The notes under the pieces are model-generated. The model was given only the letters and a program-made list of their open reading frames with translations, was not told the DNA's origin and searched no databases. This document shows positions 1-11,307 of a stretch of DNA of 23,459 bases, piece after piece. Origin of the DNA: Apostichopus californicus. Lineage: Eukaryota > Echinodermata > Holothuroidea > Aspidochirotida > Stichopodidae. The DNA lies in the NCBI GenBank assembly GCA_020650975.1, contig JAIPMN010014554.1, positions 2,840 through 26,298 on the forward strand, given 5' to 3'. The stretch's first letter is position 1. Each line of letters begins with the position of its first letter. The translations under genes and the position numbers were made by a program.

Positions 1-119
1 CGACTAATCTTTGCTGGTTAGTCATTTGACTAATTTTAATTAGGCGTACGAAGCACTGTGCAGGACTAATTTTAATTAGTCAATTTGACTAACTTAGATT
101 AACAGTGTACTGATGTCAC
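1..119. repeat. Imperfect long inverted repeat (MITE-like or fold-back), possibly cut by window edge
   Basis: The arm at about 16-44 (GTTAGTCATTTGACTAATTT and on to TTAG) matches the reverse complement of about 73-107 (from CTAATTTTAATTAGTC to TTGACTAAC) with few mismatches. The spacer holds GCGTACGAAGCACTGTGCAG. Each arm is itself built of GACTAAT/ATTAGTC units, so the whole can fold into a cruciform. This suggests a small non-autonomous DNA transposon, but no target duplication can be checked at the window edge. Confidence 0.45.
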
Positions 120-574
120 ATAATTGAAGGTCAGGTGCCAAAGTTCAAAGAAGAAAAGCAACAACGTTGTCGCTATTATTCATATTAAAAAATGACAATA
201 TAACGCAACCTTCCATACACAAGTTTTTATTTCCTTTTTTCACTTTTGTGGGTAACAGGCAATATAAACTCACCTTGTCATTATAGTGCACCTACCCCCC
301 CCCCCGTCCCCTTCCCCCTTCCCTTGTAAATCCTAGTAAATATGTACAATGCTTAAGACCTATTTGATGAATTTATTCAAACGGTAGGGACGTCAACTAC
401 GATTAGTACTCCTAAGAGACATTTAGACAAGTTACACTTCGAGAAAGATACATTACAGTACTGATATAGAAATTTATGACCATTTGAGTGGTTATCGATC
501 AGTGTATAATACTTGATCGAATATCCTGGAATCATTACTATAATAATTTTGTTAATTGTCTTCCCTTCCTTCAG
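120..574. other. Upstream intron sequence with C-rich tract
   Basis: This is presumed intron upstream of the first visible exon. The only structure is an interrupted C tract at 295-325 (eleven Cs, then short C and T runs), which is a possible i-motif or G4 on the minus strand. No other gene is seen. Confidence 0.4.
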
Positions 575-780
575 ATTCCCATCTCTTGTTTGTGTTTGTA
601 CGAGTCCTTCAGTAAGATTGATGCTGGTGATGTCATCCTGCATTCAGGGCTACGCCTGTCATGTCCTGCATTAGTAAAAAGGGTAACGATAGATACAGAG
701 GGAGGAAGAGAAATGACAGAGACAGAAGTTGTTGACATATTGATGTTTGTACAACAGTCACATATATTGGAGGAGCTGTG
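575..780 (+). CDS. Internal exon 1 of NLR-like LRR protein (partial gene)
   Basis: This is an internal exon of 206 nt. It is preceded by a pyrimidine-rich acceptor (TTCCCTTCCTTCAG ending at 574) and followed by a perfect donor (GTAAGT, 781-786). It enters in phase 0 and leaves with two bases (TG) of a Trp codon. The 68 whole codons start IPISCLCLYESF. They contain a strand-like segment (CPALVKRVTI, about residues 30-39), an acidic helix (MTETEVVDILMFVQQSHI, about 47-64), and the start of the next LRR strand (LEEL). This helix-strand alternation is that of the ribonuclease-inhibitor-type LRRs of NLR receptors, which form the ligand-sensing or autoinhibitory C-terminal part. The NACHT domain and start codon must lie upstream of the window. 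The reading frame is open for some distance upstream of the acceptor, so the exact 5' edge rests on the splice consensus. The family assignment is inferred from pattern only. Confidence 0.72.
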
Positions 781-3700
781 GTAAGTTTTACAACGAGTAA
801 CATATCAACACGTATATTTACAACATTTCAGTAGACATTATAGTATCCTTACATATATAGTATAGATGCTTCCATTCGTACAGATAACTTCAGGACAAAT
901 ACACCATATGACAACACGAATTACCTTAAGAGTTATTCAGTCATATCACAGACATTTCGTCTAGTTACTATCTAGTTTCGAATATTCGTGGTATTTGAAC
1001 TACAGTGTTCTGAATAGACAGTGTTATACGGGTTTGAACGAACGCTTTGATCCCTTTCATCCAACGATGTCATTTTTGCTTCTGTAATCAATATAATTGG
1101 ATAAAAATCGGTTAGCATTTCATCAGTTGAAATTTGACACAATTTGAAGATTGTTAGCCCCCCCCCCGAATATCTGTTTTCTTTCATAGTTGCAAGGTAC
1201 TAACGGTAAACAGCGGTAAATATTCAAAGAGAGGAATTCCATTCTGTCAGTATCAGTTACTTGTTAAATATACCCATGCACGGTTAACCGTTCTTGTAAA
1301 TCTGCGTTTTCTATTACATTACTTTAATAAAATATTTTAATAATATACAACAAGTACGGGTTTGGTAACTCGAACTGAATCTTGTCACCCAAATTGTCAT
1401 CAAGAAGATCAGTAAGATAGGGATAGATATTCACTGCATAGCGGGGCTATGAAAGGTAAGCCGAATGAAAGAGACCGCTTATGTCAATTACGAGGGAAAA
1501 AGAAAACGTGCTAGCCATGTAACATCGTCAACCGATATGGGGTTTGCTTCAAATTCACCCTCATATTTTACCGCACATTCGTTTTGTACGTAACAACTGT
1601 TTCTATCAATCATTTCACTGCGGTTTCACCCGTTCGATTACAGGTACCTAAATAATAGGTACTTGATTTTCAATTTTCAATTTTTTCTTTCTTTTACGCT
1701 TCTATTTAAGAATGTTTCGAATATTTTGTACCAACTTCCTACATCCTCTAATATTATGATATATATTTTTCGACTTGTTGAAATTGGTTCTTTTATATTA
1801 AATTTGCCAAGTAGCCTGGAGCGAGAATGCAGGCTGTAGACACCTTTGCTCGATACAGGGTCCCGAACTTTCTATAAGCCATTCACCTAGCTTAATTGTC
1901 ATGGATGCTGAAACTTAATATGAACAAATATACATTCAAGTCATTATATTTTACTCTTATAATCAGTCGAAATTTCGAAGTATTATTGCAACATTAAAAA
2001 AAAAACGTATTTTGTCCAAATTTTGTAATTAAATGCCAAATAACGAGATAAAACAAAATCTCGAGACACAATGTTGATACATCGGAAGTAGCAAGCAGAA
2101 CACGCGCAGTCAGCCTGTCAGCATCGAGTTTCTTGCACACAGACTGCTAGTGACGATCAGATATTGCAGAAATGAATTTGGGTTAAAATTTCATATCAAA
2201 GAAGGTAATATTTGTAATTATTTTAGTAATCGTACGTGACTGTGGATGTACACAGAAAGTACCAATTACTACCTTCCTACTTGTCAGCCTGGATGGATCC
2301 TCGACCTGACAAACTTTCGAATGTTCCGTTATTTTTCTCGAAAAACGTCATGATGACAAACGCAATGGTCTCCTGGTCAACCATCAAACTGGCGAGACGG
2401 AAAATAATATTTCACCTCCCCCCTCTTCCTGAATAATGACACCCGTGATCGCTCTGACGATCTATTGTTTAGATCCTGACTATAACTTCCCCGAATAAAT
2501 ATAACGACTGTCACATCGACGGACGGAAACATTGCCGGTGATGTCACTTTGTCACATTGTCACTTCTGGTGGAGAAGTACAATCCCCAGTTATGACGCAC
2601 CTGCAATTTACCAATAGTTTTCGATTCCATTAGTCCCTATAAAGATGACTGTATTAGTTCATTATATATGTCAATAAATAACGGAAAATGACTGAGAAAT
2701 GTTACCCAACGAAAAAAAAAACGAAAGAGAGCATAGAAAATATCTTTGTATCAGTTCATATAACATTTTTATGCTAACTTTCAACTTTTTTGGGGGCCAA
2801 AAGTGAAATATTGTCGATCTTCTTCAAAGTTTACTATGACAACTATTCATATGGTAACCGAGACTATCCATAATAGCTTCCGATGAACAACCGATTACAA
2901 TATCGAATTGACTCCCTATCTAGAAGCGATGAGAATATAAGTTTCAGTTCTTTTCACGACATACATGAAAGTTTAACAGCATTGTCAGTAACTTGAGTAG
3001 TTTTGAAATAATTCATTCTACTATCAATGACAGGCGCGGAGTGGTTATCAGTTTACCTCACGCTCTACGCTTGTTAACTTTTTTCTTCAAATGGAACGAA
3101 AGCAGTAAATCAGATATGTACACAATAAACGTGGAATTAACTTGATTTCAATTATACTGTATTCTTAAGTAGTGTTAATCCATGCTCACCCTAAATAAAA
3201 CAAGGAAATAATGTGAGTGAACAAATTAAAAGAAATATACCAAACATATAAATGACGACTTAGACACCAAAAAGTGGAGACACATATAAAACCAAACATT
3301 AAAGAAATTGCACGATTGTGAACAATTTCAATTGTGGAATGAAAGAAGGATTATGTCGGTTTATAGCAGCATATAGTAGCCTTACTGTGAGGAGGCTGAC
3401 ATAATATAGTATATGATTGTAAATACATTACAAGGATTATTATTGTATGAAAAATCTTACTTTAGCCTAATATTCGGTGAAGAGCTTTTTGTCATATATG
3501 CCATTTAGAAAGTTTATAATTGCAGTCAGTTTGCAAATTAAGGGTCACATAGTTTGTGGGTTTTTTTGGGGCAACTTAATTGGCCCTAACCAAAGATAAC
3601 AACAAGTGAAGTAGCTTTCAAGGTATTGCTTTTGATCTAAGGTGATCTTACCACCTCTTCAGAACAGTTACAAAACCTGTATCTCTTATTGTCCTATACA

Positions 3701-4200
3701 GACTTTTGTAAGTAGTTTGTAATTGCCTTGGCCTGAAGTTTGTGATATCAGCCACCAGTCTTTTCTCAAATGTTGAAAAGTAGAATTATTGTTTCAGTGT
3801 TGAAGTTTAAGTTCTCTACTTGTTGTTTTATAATTGAGTTTTTATGTTTCTAGTATCTACTTAAGGAAGCTTTTAGTTTTAGTAAAGTGATTAAAAGTGA
3901 TAGGTTAAAAGCACCTTTGTATGTGCATGATTTTGGGGAAGACCTCACTCTAAGATGAATGAAGAAGTTGTGTAAATAAAGGGTGAAAATAAACATGAGC
4001 ATTTCAACGTACTTCTACCGTGTATTTTTGGCGTATTCCCTAAGTATGTACTTTCTTTTTGTAGAAACCTTGCCGTAAACTGAGACAGATAAAACCCATC
4101 AATGTATTTTAATTGTCAATAGCAAATTTTCACACTTTTGTTTCTGTTTTATGCAATTGATAAATCATTAAGAATTCACATAAAAAACTTGTTAAAGGAC
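781..4200. other. Intron 1, left part: no gene recognised
   Basis: This is A+T-rich presumed intron. Short open frames at 972-1187 (minus) and 2236-2436 (plus) show no recognisable family and no convincing splice sites. A ten-C run lies at 1158-1167. At about 3540-4000 the plus strand becomes T-rich and ends in two AATAAA hexamers (3975-3980 and 3988-3993). It resembles a 3' UTR or an old retrocopy tail, but has no adjacent coding remnant and no poly(A) tract, so no feature is called. Confidence 0.35.
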
Positions 4201-4233
4201 AGATTTTGGTAGACAAACACGTTAAAAGCGTAT

Positions 4234-4560
4234 GTAAAAAAAACAAATTTGAATTCTATCAGAAGATTTAAGTAAATTGACTGAACGATTAACATCAAAA
4301 TCATGTAAAAAAGACAGAATTTAAAAGTAAAACCTTCTGTAAAAAAACAGACACAAATTGTAATTTTCTCAGACGATTTGGTAAATTAACTGAACAATTA
4401 ACATCGAAAACTTGTAAAAAGACAGAATTTGCTAGTAGAACACAATAAAATTGTCTGTAAACAAACAGGAATAAATTGTAATTTTATCTGAAAAATTCAG
4501 TTAAATATACATGAGAAAAATGCTAAAAGAAAACAGAATTTTGATGTTAATCTATTTAAC
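4234..4560. repeat. Diverged tandem repeat, three units of about 105-120 bp
   Basis: Units start at about 4234, 4339 and 4457. Each begins GTAAA(A/C)AAA and contains an AATT-rich segment. The first two share a TAAATT-ACTGAAC-ATTAACATC block and end with TGTAAAAA, GACAGAATTT. The third unit is more diverged. The array runs directly into the palindromic segment at 4561-4725, so both probably belong to one element. Confidence 0.6.
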
Positions 4561-4725
4561 AGAATATTCTTGTAAAACTTTTAACTGGAAAAATCTGTAA
4601 AAAGAAAACATTTTTTTCCAGTTAATTCCTTTTTACAGATTGCCTGTAAAAATAACAGGAAACGATTGGAAACTTTTTTTCCAATCGTTTCCTGTTAATT
4701 TACAGAATTTTTTTTAACAGTGTAT
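4561..4725. repeat. Palindromic terminus of a fold-back element
   Basis: A perfect 16-bp stem (AACAGGAAACGATTGG at 4654-4669, complement at 4681-4696) flanks an 11-base T-rich loop. Outer arms CTGTAAAAAT and AATTTACAG partly extend it. A second nested pair precedes it: AACTGG (4583-4588) with CCAGTT (4618-4623), and TCTGTAAAAAG (4594-4604) with CTTTTTACAGA (4629-4639). The segment ends in TTTTTTTTAACAGTGTA, resembling termini of non-autonomous fold-back or MITE-like elements. I could not find a matching left terminus. Confidence 0.6.
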
Positions 4726-6225
4726 AGTAGCCTAAATCGTCCGTTAGAATGATTATTGCCATGTCCAGATCCATTTAAATATATATGGAGAGAGTAGTCT
4801 CGCTGTGAATAGAAATAAGCTTAACATCGGGAGACGTTGGTAGTATGGGGCCACTGTCGGCTGATTTTTGTCTAAAACACGACTAGTTTGTGTAATAACG
4901 TAGTATAATTTATTTAATTTACAATCTTCACTACATGCATTCCCGCATACCAGACAACGCAATACAACAACGCACTGCATATCACATGATTATAACATAT
5001 TTGTAAAGTTTGCGGCTATGAATATTAAATTTATTTACTTTACGAAGGCAGTGTAATCTCGGATTGATCGTTTAAATAAGGCTAGAACGGATGACAGGAT
5101 ATGATGTTCCTTTACAAACACATGACGCATTGTCGCACACTCGATACTCAATATATAATGACTTGTAGTGTCAATAGTGATCGTGTCTGTAATGACATTG
5201 ACATGCACATGACATTCAATAACCCTAACTCAAGCAGCATTGAATACACTCTCACTCAATCTTAAGTGACTGCATGCTCCAGCGACCAAGCTCAATAAGA
5301 AGCCCTGGAACTCTGTGTGCAAGTTCCTTGTACAACACCGATGTGTTACAGCAGCAGCATTGTCTACCAGAGGCTACATCAAGTAAGTTGTTCTAACTCA
5401 GCTGTGCTACAGTACTAACCTCAATTGAAGATTGTGACACAGCCTAAATCTTCAACAGTGTCCATACAGACAAAGCCTTTTCTGACACTAATCAAGGAAA
5501 TCCTAAACATTATTATTATTCAAATCATCAATAAATTACGATAGAATGAAAGGTGATAAAATACATATGTGATAGTTTTACCGAGTAACACCTCACGTGA
5601 TCCTCCGTGGTTGACGCAGTTTCTTAATGTATTATACGACGTCCGAATTAATGCAATTTTCGTCGATAGAATTCCGTGCCAATGGAATGTATAGAATAAT
5701 TACCTGAAAACTTCTCTTATAAGGTAAACTTGTTAAAACATGCTATGATGGAATCACTGTAATGGATCGAGGTTTCCTTTGATATCAAAAATTTGTGTTC
5801 ACCGAACATTGAAAATTGTTTTCAGAGGATTATGGGCGTGCCATAGGCCAATCAAATAATATATAACATAGTTTAGTTGAAAATTCTGAAAAGTTAATGA
5901 ATTACGTTCAATCGCTCATCTTTAAAGTAAACGTATACTATGGCTTATCGATCGCGTATTCAAAGCATATGCATACATATGTAGACGATTCCTACGCCCC
6001 TGTCTTTATATCGTCAGATACACCAATGGAAGCCCGGGTCACACCATGTACACTATGGATACAACATGTTAATAAAGGACCACATTGATTTTAGTAGATT
6101 TCAATATTTTTCGAATCATTTGGAATATTATTTAAACAACACCAATGCAAAGCATGGACCGTTTAACTGATCACACAAAATCGATTCCTCAAAATGTATA
6201 AAATATATCACACATAATTCAAACT

Positions 6226-6250
6226 ACACTATGTGCTTCAAACATAGTGT
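6226..6250. repeat. Short hairpin, 8-bp perfect stem
   Basis: ACACTATG (6226-6233) pairs with CATAGTGT (6243-6250) around a 9-base loop. It is isolated in intron 1 and of unknown role. Confidence 0.4.
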
Positions 6251-6603
6251 CATTAACAAAAAGGCCGCACACAAAACAATAAAAATAAATCAGAATTTAG
6301 AGTAAGATAATTGTCTATCATCACTTGTTGTCAATTGACTCGAATCTCACACAGTACCTTACAGTAGAACAGAAATGTACACAAAAGGATGACGTCCTTC
6401 CCTATACACAATGGATTGATGGTAGTTCAAAGAACGGTTCTTGCGCAATTACTGAACTAACTAGAACAACTGTATTTATATACAAACACAAGTCATTGTA
6501 CTGCGTGGTGAAGGCCAAAGTGAGTTGTTCATATTCAATGGAGGGGTCTTTGTTACTGCTACCCTATTGAAGTTATTTCAGTCACAAAGAAGCAAGTTCG
6601 GCG

Positions 6604-6661
6604 TTTGGTCCCTTAACGTAGACCAAAGCTAGGCTATATTGTGTACTGTTTATAAACAGTA
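6604..6661. repeat. Hairpin followed by an 18-bp perfect palindrome
   Basis: TTTGGTC (6604-6610) and GACCAAA (6621-6627) form a hairpin with a 10-base loop. It is followed 16 bases later by the perfect palindrome TACTGTTTATAAACAGTA (6644-6661). Both could form cruciforms. No transposon terminus is evident. Confidence 0.5.
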
Positions 6662-8277
6662 ATCTATAGCTACAAGCATGTGCCTGCAATATAAACGAAG
6701 AAATGATGACTAAAATCATCAGGAGCAAGCTGTCAATTACGCATTTTTCGGACGTGACAGAGAATACACAAAGTCATGGACACTGATTGGTCAATTGAAT
6801 AACTTGTCAACGTTACTGTATCTTCGCCTACTTAGCGAAATTTTACGAACCGTAAATAGCACACGGTGGTTTACTGTATGGCATAATCTAACGAATACAC
6901 GTACGCCCAAGTCTAACATTGTGAATGTAACACCCTACGGTCCAGTACTAAAAACTGCTTGTTAGATTTCCTGGCCCTGGTTTATCATCATCCAAAACAA
7001 GTAAAATATGCAATACACGGCCGTGATATAAAATGCCATGCCACAATAATAACGTTACAAGTGTTTATGTTGCAAGAGCTGAAGTAGTACAGATAACGCC
7101 GAGTCGTTGCGGATAAATACGATGAACATTTGTTGCTTGCAGGATGTTGTCAACTCAAATGCGTTCAAATGTGACCTGTCTTGTACAGTTCAAGAAAAAC
7201 GAACCAAAGTAGAAAATTGTACGTATTTTTTGGGAAGAAGTATGCTACGAGATCTATTTTATTTACGTGTGCAGAATTATTGTTCAACGCAACAATTCTT
7301 TGCAAATCTGAGTTGTTTTTTTCCCTGCGTAGCCAACCTGTGAATTTGAGATTGTTATGAAGAGTGAATGTTCAGCTGGCATTCACCAGTCAGCCATGTA
7401 GATGATGGAGTGGGCTAGTTAAATCGAAATTGAAGACTGTTTTAGTTTACGATTATAAGCAGTTTCTCACCAGGTGGGACGAGCTGAATGGATTATTACT
7501 TACACTTCACGTTGAGTGGATAACCGGTTTACAGCGGAGCTCGTTTTGATTTATATAAATATATTGGTTTGCATTTGAATCAGTAATATCAAGAAATATT
7601 AAGAAAATCCTTTCAAAACGGAATACATCTCGATAAAATAAAAAGAAATGAATTCTGTACCATCGTACCTGATGAAACTAAAGAGAAATATATACACCAC
7701 TTTTTGTTCTCGATCATAATACAATTTATTTAACGCAATATGTTTCAACCATACCATGAAACCACATAGGGTAAACTTTAAATTTAGTTTTGAACAAACG
7801 TAGTATAACAATAAGCAAACCAAACCGAGCAGGTATTTTCATAACTTTATGACTGTCCACCTTGTATGTTTCAACCGATTGAATTTGAAAGTGAAAATTG
7901 AGAAGTGGTAGTTTGGAAAGTGCCTAAATATTTGTATAGCCTATTTGGCTCATATTGTTATCTTAAATATTTGTCAATCGATCTCCTTTCTCATCGAACT
8001 TCTTTTTTTTTCAGTCATTTAAATGACGCTTGACTAGTTCAGGTGATGGACAACAGTGGTTGGTTGATTTCTTGAACGGAATAAAAAAATCTGAAGTCAA
8101 CCTAATGAGTGAAGCGCTCACACGACCATGCAGTATCGGTTTCACAGTGATGTAGCACGTAAAGGAAACAATTATTTTTTGTGTTAAAATTGAGAGTTTG
8201 TTGCAGCTAGCTGATGAAAATGATTTCATTTCACAATCACATTATTGACCGGATTATTTTCTTTCTTTATTTCGTAG

Positions 8278-8354
8278 GTTCAAGTGGTGTCTGTTACCTC
8301 AGTTTATCCCTGCTGAGTCTATTCCGTCAATATTAAAGTCAAGGAATGTGAAAA
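8278..8354 (+). CDS. Internal exon 2 of NLR-like LRR protein
   Basis: This 77-nt exon lies between a strong acceptor (TTTTCTTTCTTTATTTCGTAG, ending at 8277) and a donor (GTAAAG, 8355-8360). Its first base completes the Trp codon split at 780. The reading then runs on as FKWCLLPQFIPAESIPSILK, SRNVK, leaving one base (A), so it exits in phase 1. Joined to exon 1 this gives LEELWFKWCLLP, a canonical LRR strand of the L-x-x-L-x-x-x-x-C/N type. It is followed by the helix AESIPSILKS and the start of a second strand (RNVK). The phase match and the unbroken LRR periodicity across a 7.5-kb intron are the main evidence that both pieces belong to one gene. The other two frames are less protein-like; the first frame meets a stop after 12 codons. 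Confidence 0.74.
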
Positions 8355-8601
8355 GTAAAGTATATAAGAGCTTAGGTAACATATATCGATTGATCAGTAT
8401 CATCATGTTTATAGATTAACTCCATGATGTGATACTGTATTGTTAATATATACATTCACCGAAGTATATTTCGGGGCTTACGAATTATCTATAGTCGTTA
8501 GCAAATATTATCAATGGTAGTTGTCAGAAGCCAATCATGCCGCCAAGGTCATGATCTTCTTTTGGCTGTTCTGTACAAAGGGAATATTACTAAAGACAAG
8601 T

Positions 8602-9165
8602 ATATAATGAAGCTGGTTCTCCAGTAATAAACACATGACAGACTTGAACGTATTTACCAGAAGGAGACTACTGTATTACTACTTCTTACATGTCACTAAA
8701 CATCTATTCCTCCCGATCCCCATATACTGATATCTTATTTAATATTTTTTGTACATGAATCTTATCCAGTGACCATTTGTATCCCTCTGTGTATAGACAA
8801 TAACTAAATATTAGGACGTACAGAAAAAGAAAAAAAATTATCAAAAATGCGATATGATATTTGTATATTTATAAGCAATAACTAAAATCTATGCTCGTGC
8901 TAAAATAATTAATAATTGAAGCTTGGTCTCCAGTAATACAGACATGACAGACATGAACGTATTTACCAGAAGAACTACTGAATTACTACTTACACGTCAC
9001 TACCGATCCATTCCTCCCGATCCTTATATGCTGATATCTTATTTAGTATTTTTATTACAAAAATCTTATCCAGCATCCCTCTGTATCCCTATTTGTGTAT
9101 AAACTAATTCATAAATTATCACAAATATGATATTACCCTTCGTAAGCAGCAAATCTAATCAATGA
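8602..9165. repeat. Diverged tandem duplication, about 310-bp unit, two copies
   Basis: Copy 1 (about 8602-8911) and copy 2 (about 8912-9165) align from GAAGCT-GGTCTCCAGTAATA, through CATGACAGAC-TGAACGTATT and TACCAGAAG, to CATTCCTCCCGATCC, CTGATATCTTATTTA and TCTTATCCAG. They end at ATCA-AAAT-GATATGATATT-like tails. Copy 2 is shorter because of small deletions. The repeat begins about 250 bp after exon 2. Confidence 0.7.
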
Positions 9166-10718
9166 TCGTCTTTAAAATTGGTAGATAAATTAATCGAAAC
9201 AGTAGGGTTAGATTTACAAAAAGTGAAAACTAACATAAAGTCATGTATTGTGCACGGTAGCGTGTCAATGAGAAATATATCGCCCGTATTTTCCAACTAC
9301 ACGCATTCTGACGGTATCACTGTTCTAACGTATTATGTGTGCCAGCGGTTTTTAACACTACTACAAAATGTCCACAGGTTTCACAAAAGGCAACTCTTCT
9401 GCACGTACCGTATGTTTCTAGGTGTCTCTGCAGAGCATCTGACAGCGAAAATGCCAGTGGTTCTCCTGTTTCACTTATTCTTCTTTTTATTTAATTGATT
9501 TTCTTTAAAATTTCCCTTACTTGTTTTCTGATGCTCTCATTGACAGTGGTTACTACTAAAGACAATTTAAAAACTATAGAAGAAATTCATATTAACTAAT
9601 TTCAATTTCACACAAAAAGTACACATTTTCACTAATAAGGCTTCTTGTCACCCAATGTATTATATTATTGTAAAACTGCATATCTTTCTTGTTACTAATG
9701 AGTTTTCTTTCTAACAAAATCGACAGTCTACTGTTCAACTAAAAATTTCAGTCACATTCACTATTAAACTTTCTGTATTTTTTCCATAAAGATTGACCAA
9801 TAATGTCTTCCATCATTCTTTGTTTTCATCAAAGGTTGATATTTTCCTTTTAACGTACAAATCAATCTGTTGTAGATTTCCATCACAAAACAATTAGATT
9901 ATAAAATGGAAAATAATCTTACGATAGTATTCTGAAATATGCGTGAAGCAAAAACACCTTTCATTGCCTTACATTGTCTCTCATATTGCCTTACAGTGTA
10001 ATACGTAGTTTTATTGGCAAAGCAGCAACTTACCATATATAATGAATAAGACAACACAAATTATAAATATGTTTTTATTCAAATCTCACCCAGATGAAAC
10101 GGAATTAACGTTTTCCAAGCAATACAAATATAGTACATATGCTACACACACGCTTTAAATTGTGAATTGAAGATTATAAATGTGTTCCTATAGTCCTCTA
10201 TGATTCGTAGTATATTTAAGCTTACATTTAATTTGGAGGTCCACGTTGAACCCTGGAGTCTGTAAGAGTTCAAACCCCCGGGTTCGACCAATATCAAACT
10301 GCAATTCAAAAAATTGATAAGAAGTCTCCATCAATAACTATTTTAAAATGAGCCCTGATAGGCAATTACATCTCGACTCGAATTAAATTTACTGTAAATT
10401 GTATAAGTAGGTGAATCCAAGCATAAAATACCATGATAAGATCGAGTAAGCCTTCCCAATGTTGTTGCAAATTTTATTACTCCTGAAGTGGTACTTGAGG
10501 TGTCGTGTCAGTGGGCTAAGGTACTTGTTAATGTTGTACACTTTGTGAGCCACCGTTATACCCATGGGGTATTTGTCAGCGAGATTATACCATGGAGGCA
10601 ACTCGTACAAGGACAATGTTTCTTTTGTTTTATTCTTCGTAAGGAATTATCTTCGCAAAATAAAATAATTTGGCTTATTTTAGCAGTTCGCGATTCATTA
10701 CATAGTCTTTGTTTACAG
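9166..10718. other. Intron 2 sequence without a supported gene
   Basis: This is presumed intron. It contains a 106-codon open frame (9178-9498) whose translation, rich in Leu and Phe near the end, matches no family I recognise, and a 75-codon minus-strand frame (10389-10616). A short GTTCAAACCCCCGGGTTCGA block near 10268-10287 resembles a tRNA B box but does not fold as a tRNA. Confidence 0.35.
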
Positions 10719-10901
10719 CGTAAAGACACACACAATATTTCCAGAAAGTACCCGATAATTGATCTCTCAGGATTTGTCTCGGAGATCGGGAAGAGGGCAG
10801 GGCACCGAAATAATATAAATTATTCTGAAATGGCTAAAGTTAGGTTGGCTTGCGAGGAGGAGTCGATTCTGAGTTATGGTGTAGTAGTGGGCGCTATGTG
10901 A
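10719..10901 (+). CDS. Possible terminal coding exon of unknown protein (low confidence)
   Basis: After an acceptor-like TTTGTTTACAG (ending 10718) a phase-0 reading of 60 codons runs to a TGA at 10899-10901. The product is hydrophilic and protein-like (RKDTHNISRKYPIIDLSGF near the start; MAKVRLACEEES and YGVVVGAM at the end) and has higher G+C than the flanks. The same frame stays open upstream to 10488, so the splice site is not required for it. Its phase does not fit the NLR-like gene, so it would be another transcript, an alternative end, or a transposable-element fragment. No family is recognised. Confidence 0.2.
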   Translation, partial: RKDTHNISRKYPIIDLSGFVSEIGKRAGHRNNINYSEMAKVRLACEEESILSYGVVVGAM

Positions 10902-11279
10902 GCATTACCAACAATTTAGTGACCGAATTTTTGTTAAACGATTTGGAAGAGTTTGCAGTAGAGGGGGAAGGTTGGGTATTTCTGATGTGCAAAAATACAT
11001 CAATATAGGTTTTTTGTTAAAAAGTATTTAGGGGCAGGTGAAAAGACTAACTGGAATGTTGTCGCCGTGTACATGTACTACATTACAAGCAAATAATCAT
11101 ATCAAACACACCAAAACTGGAACTGGTTTGTTGCGTTTAAAATTGAGAAGACTGCAAATATAAGTAATAGAATACAATAAAGTCTCCATGTTCCAAGCAA
11201 TACTATAAAATGAAAAGGATTTGTTGTTTTGCTCGTTAAATCACTTAATTTTCCTATTATGACTCTTTGAAATCTATTA

Positions 11280-11307
11280 GGGGAGTGGAGGGGGTGGGGG
11301 AGGGGGT
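11280..11307 (+). other. G-quadruplex-type tract (copy A)
   Basis: Four or more G runs of at least four are separated by short spacers (GGGGAGTGGAGGGGGTGGGG and on). The equivalent site in copy B, at 12427-12446, keeps only three long runs. A second G-rich pair is 11530-11538 in copy A and 12654-12673 in copy B. Confidence 0.55.

Larger units (their letters stand above)
4726..8277. other. Intron 1, right part: no gene recognised
   Basis: This is A+T-rich presumed intron. Open frames at 5897-6088, 6325-6570 and 7107-7343 (plus), and at 4753-4980, 7599-7823 and 8011-8229 (minus), are under 85 codons and match no family I know. The stretch 5210-5480 has a more C- and CA-rich plus strand than its surroundings and contains a weak exon-like CAG...GTAAGT segment at 5353-5383. 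The phase of that segment does not fit the gene. Local palindromes are listed separately. Confidence 0.35.

Noticed and set aside
2236-2436. 66-codon open frame in intron 1
   Set aside because: There is no recognisable motif, no flanking splice consensus and no phase agreement with the gene model.
3540-4000. T-rich stretch ending in two AATAAA hexamers, considered as a retrocopy 3' UTR
   Set aside because: No coding remnant, poly(A) tract or target duplication was seen. AATAAA is expected often in A+T-rich DNA.
5353-5383. 31-nt exon-like CAG|...|GTAAGT segment in intron 1
   Set aside because: Joined after exon 1 it exits in phase 0, while exon 2 requires entry in phase 2, so including it breaks the LRR reading frame. 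The flanks show no other coding signal.
9178-9498. 106-codon open frame
   Set aside because: It has no recognisable domain, a hydrophobic low-complexity end (LLFHLFFFLFN) and no splice or promoter support. Such a length can arise by chance in this much sequence.
10253-10295. tRNA-like B box (GTTCAAACC and GGTTCGACC)
   Set aside because: The flanking bases do not form a T stem, and no acceptor, D or anticodon arms can be folded around either motif.
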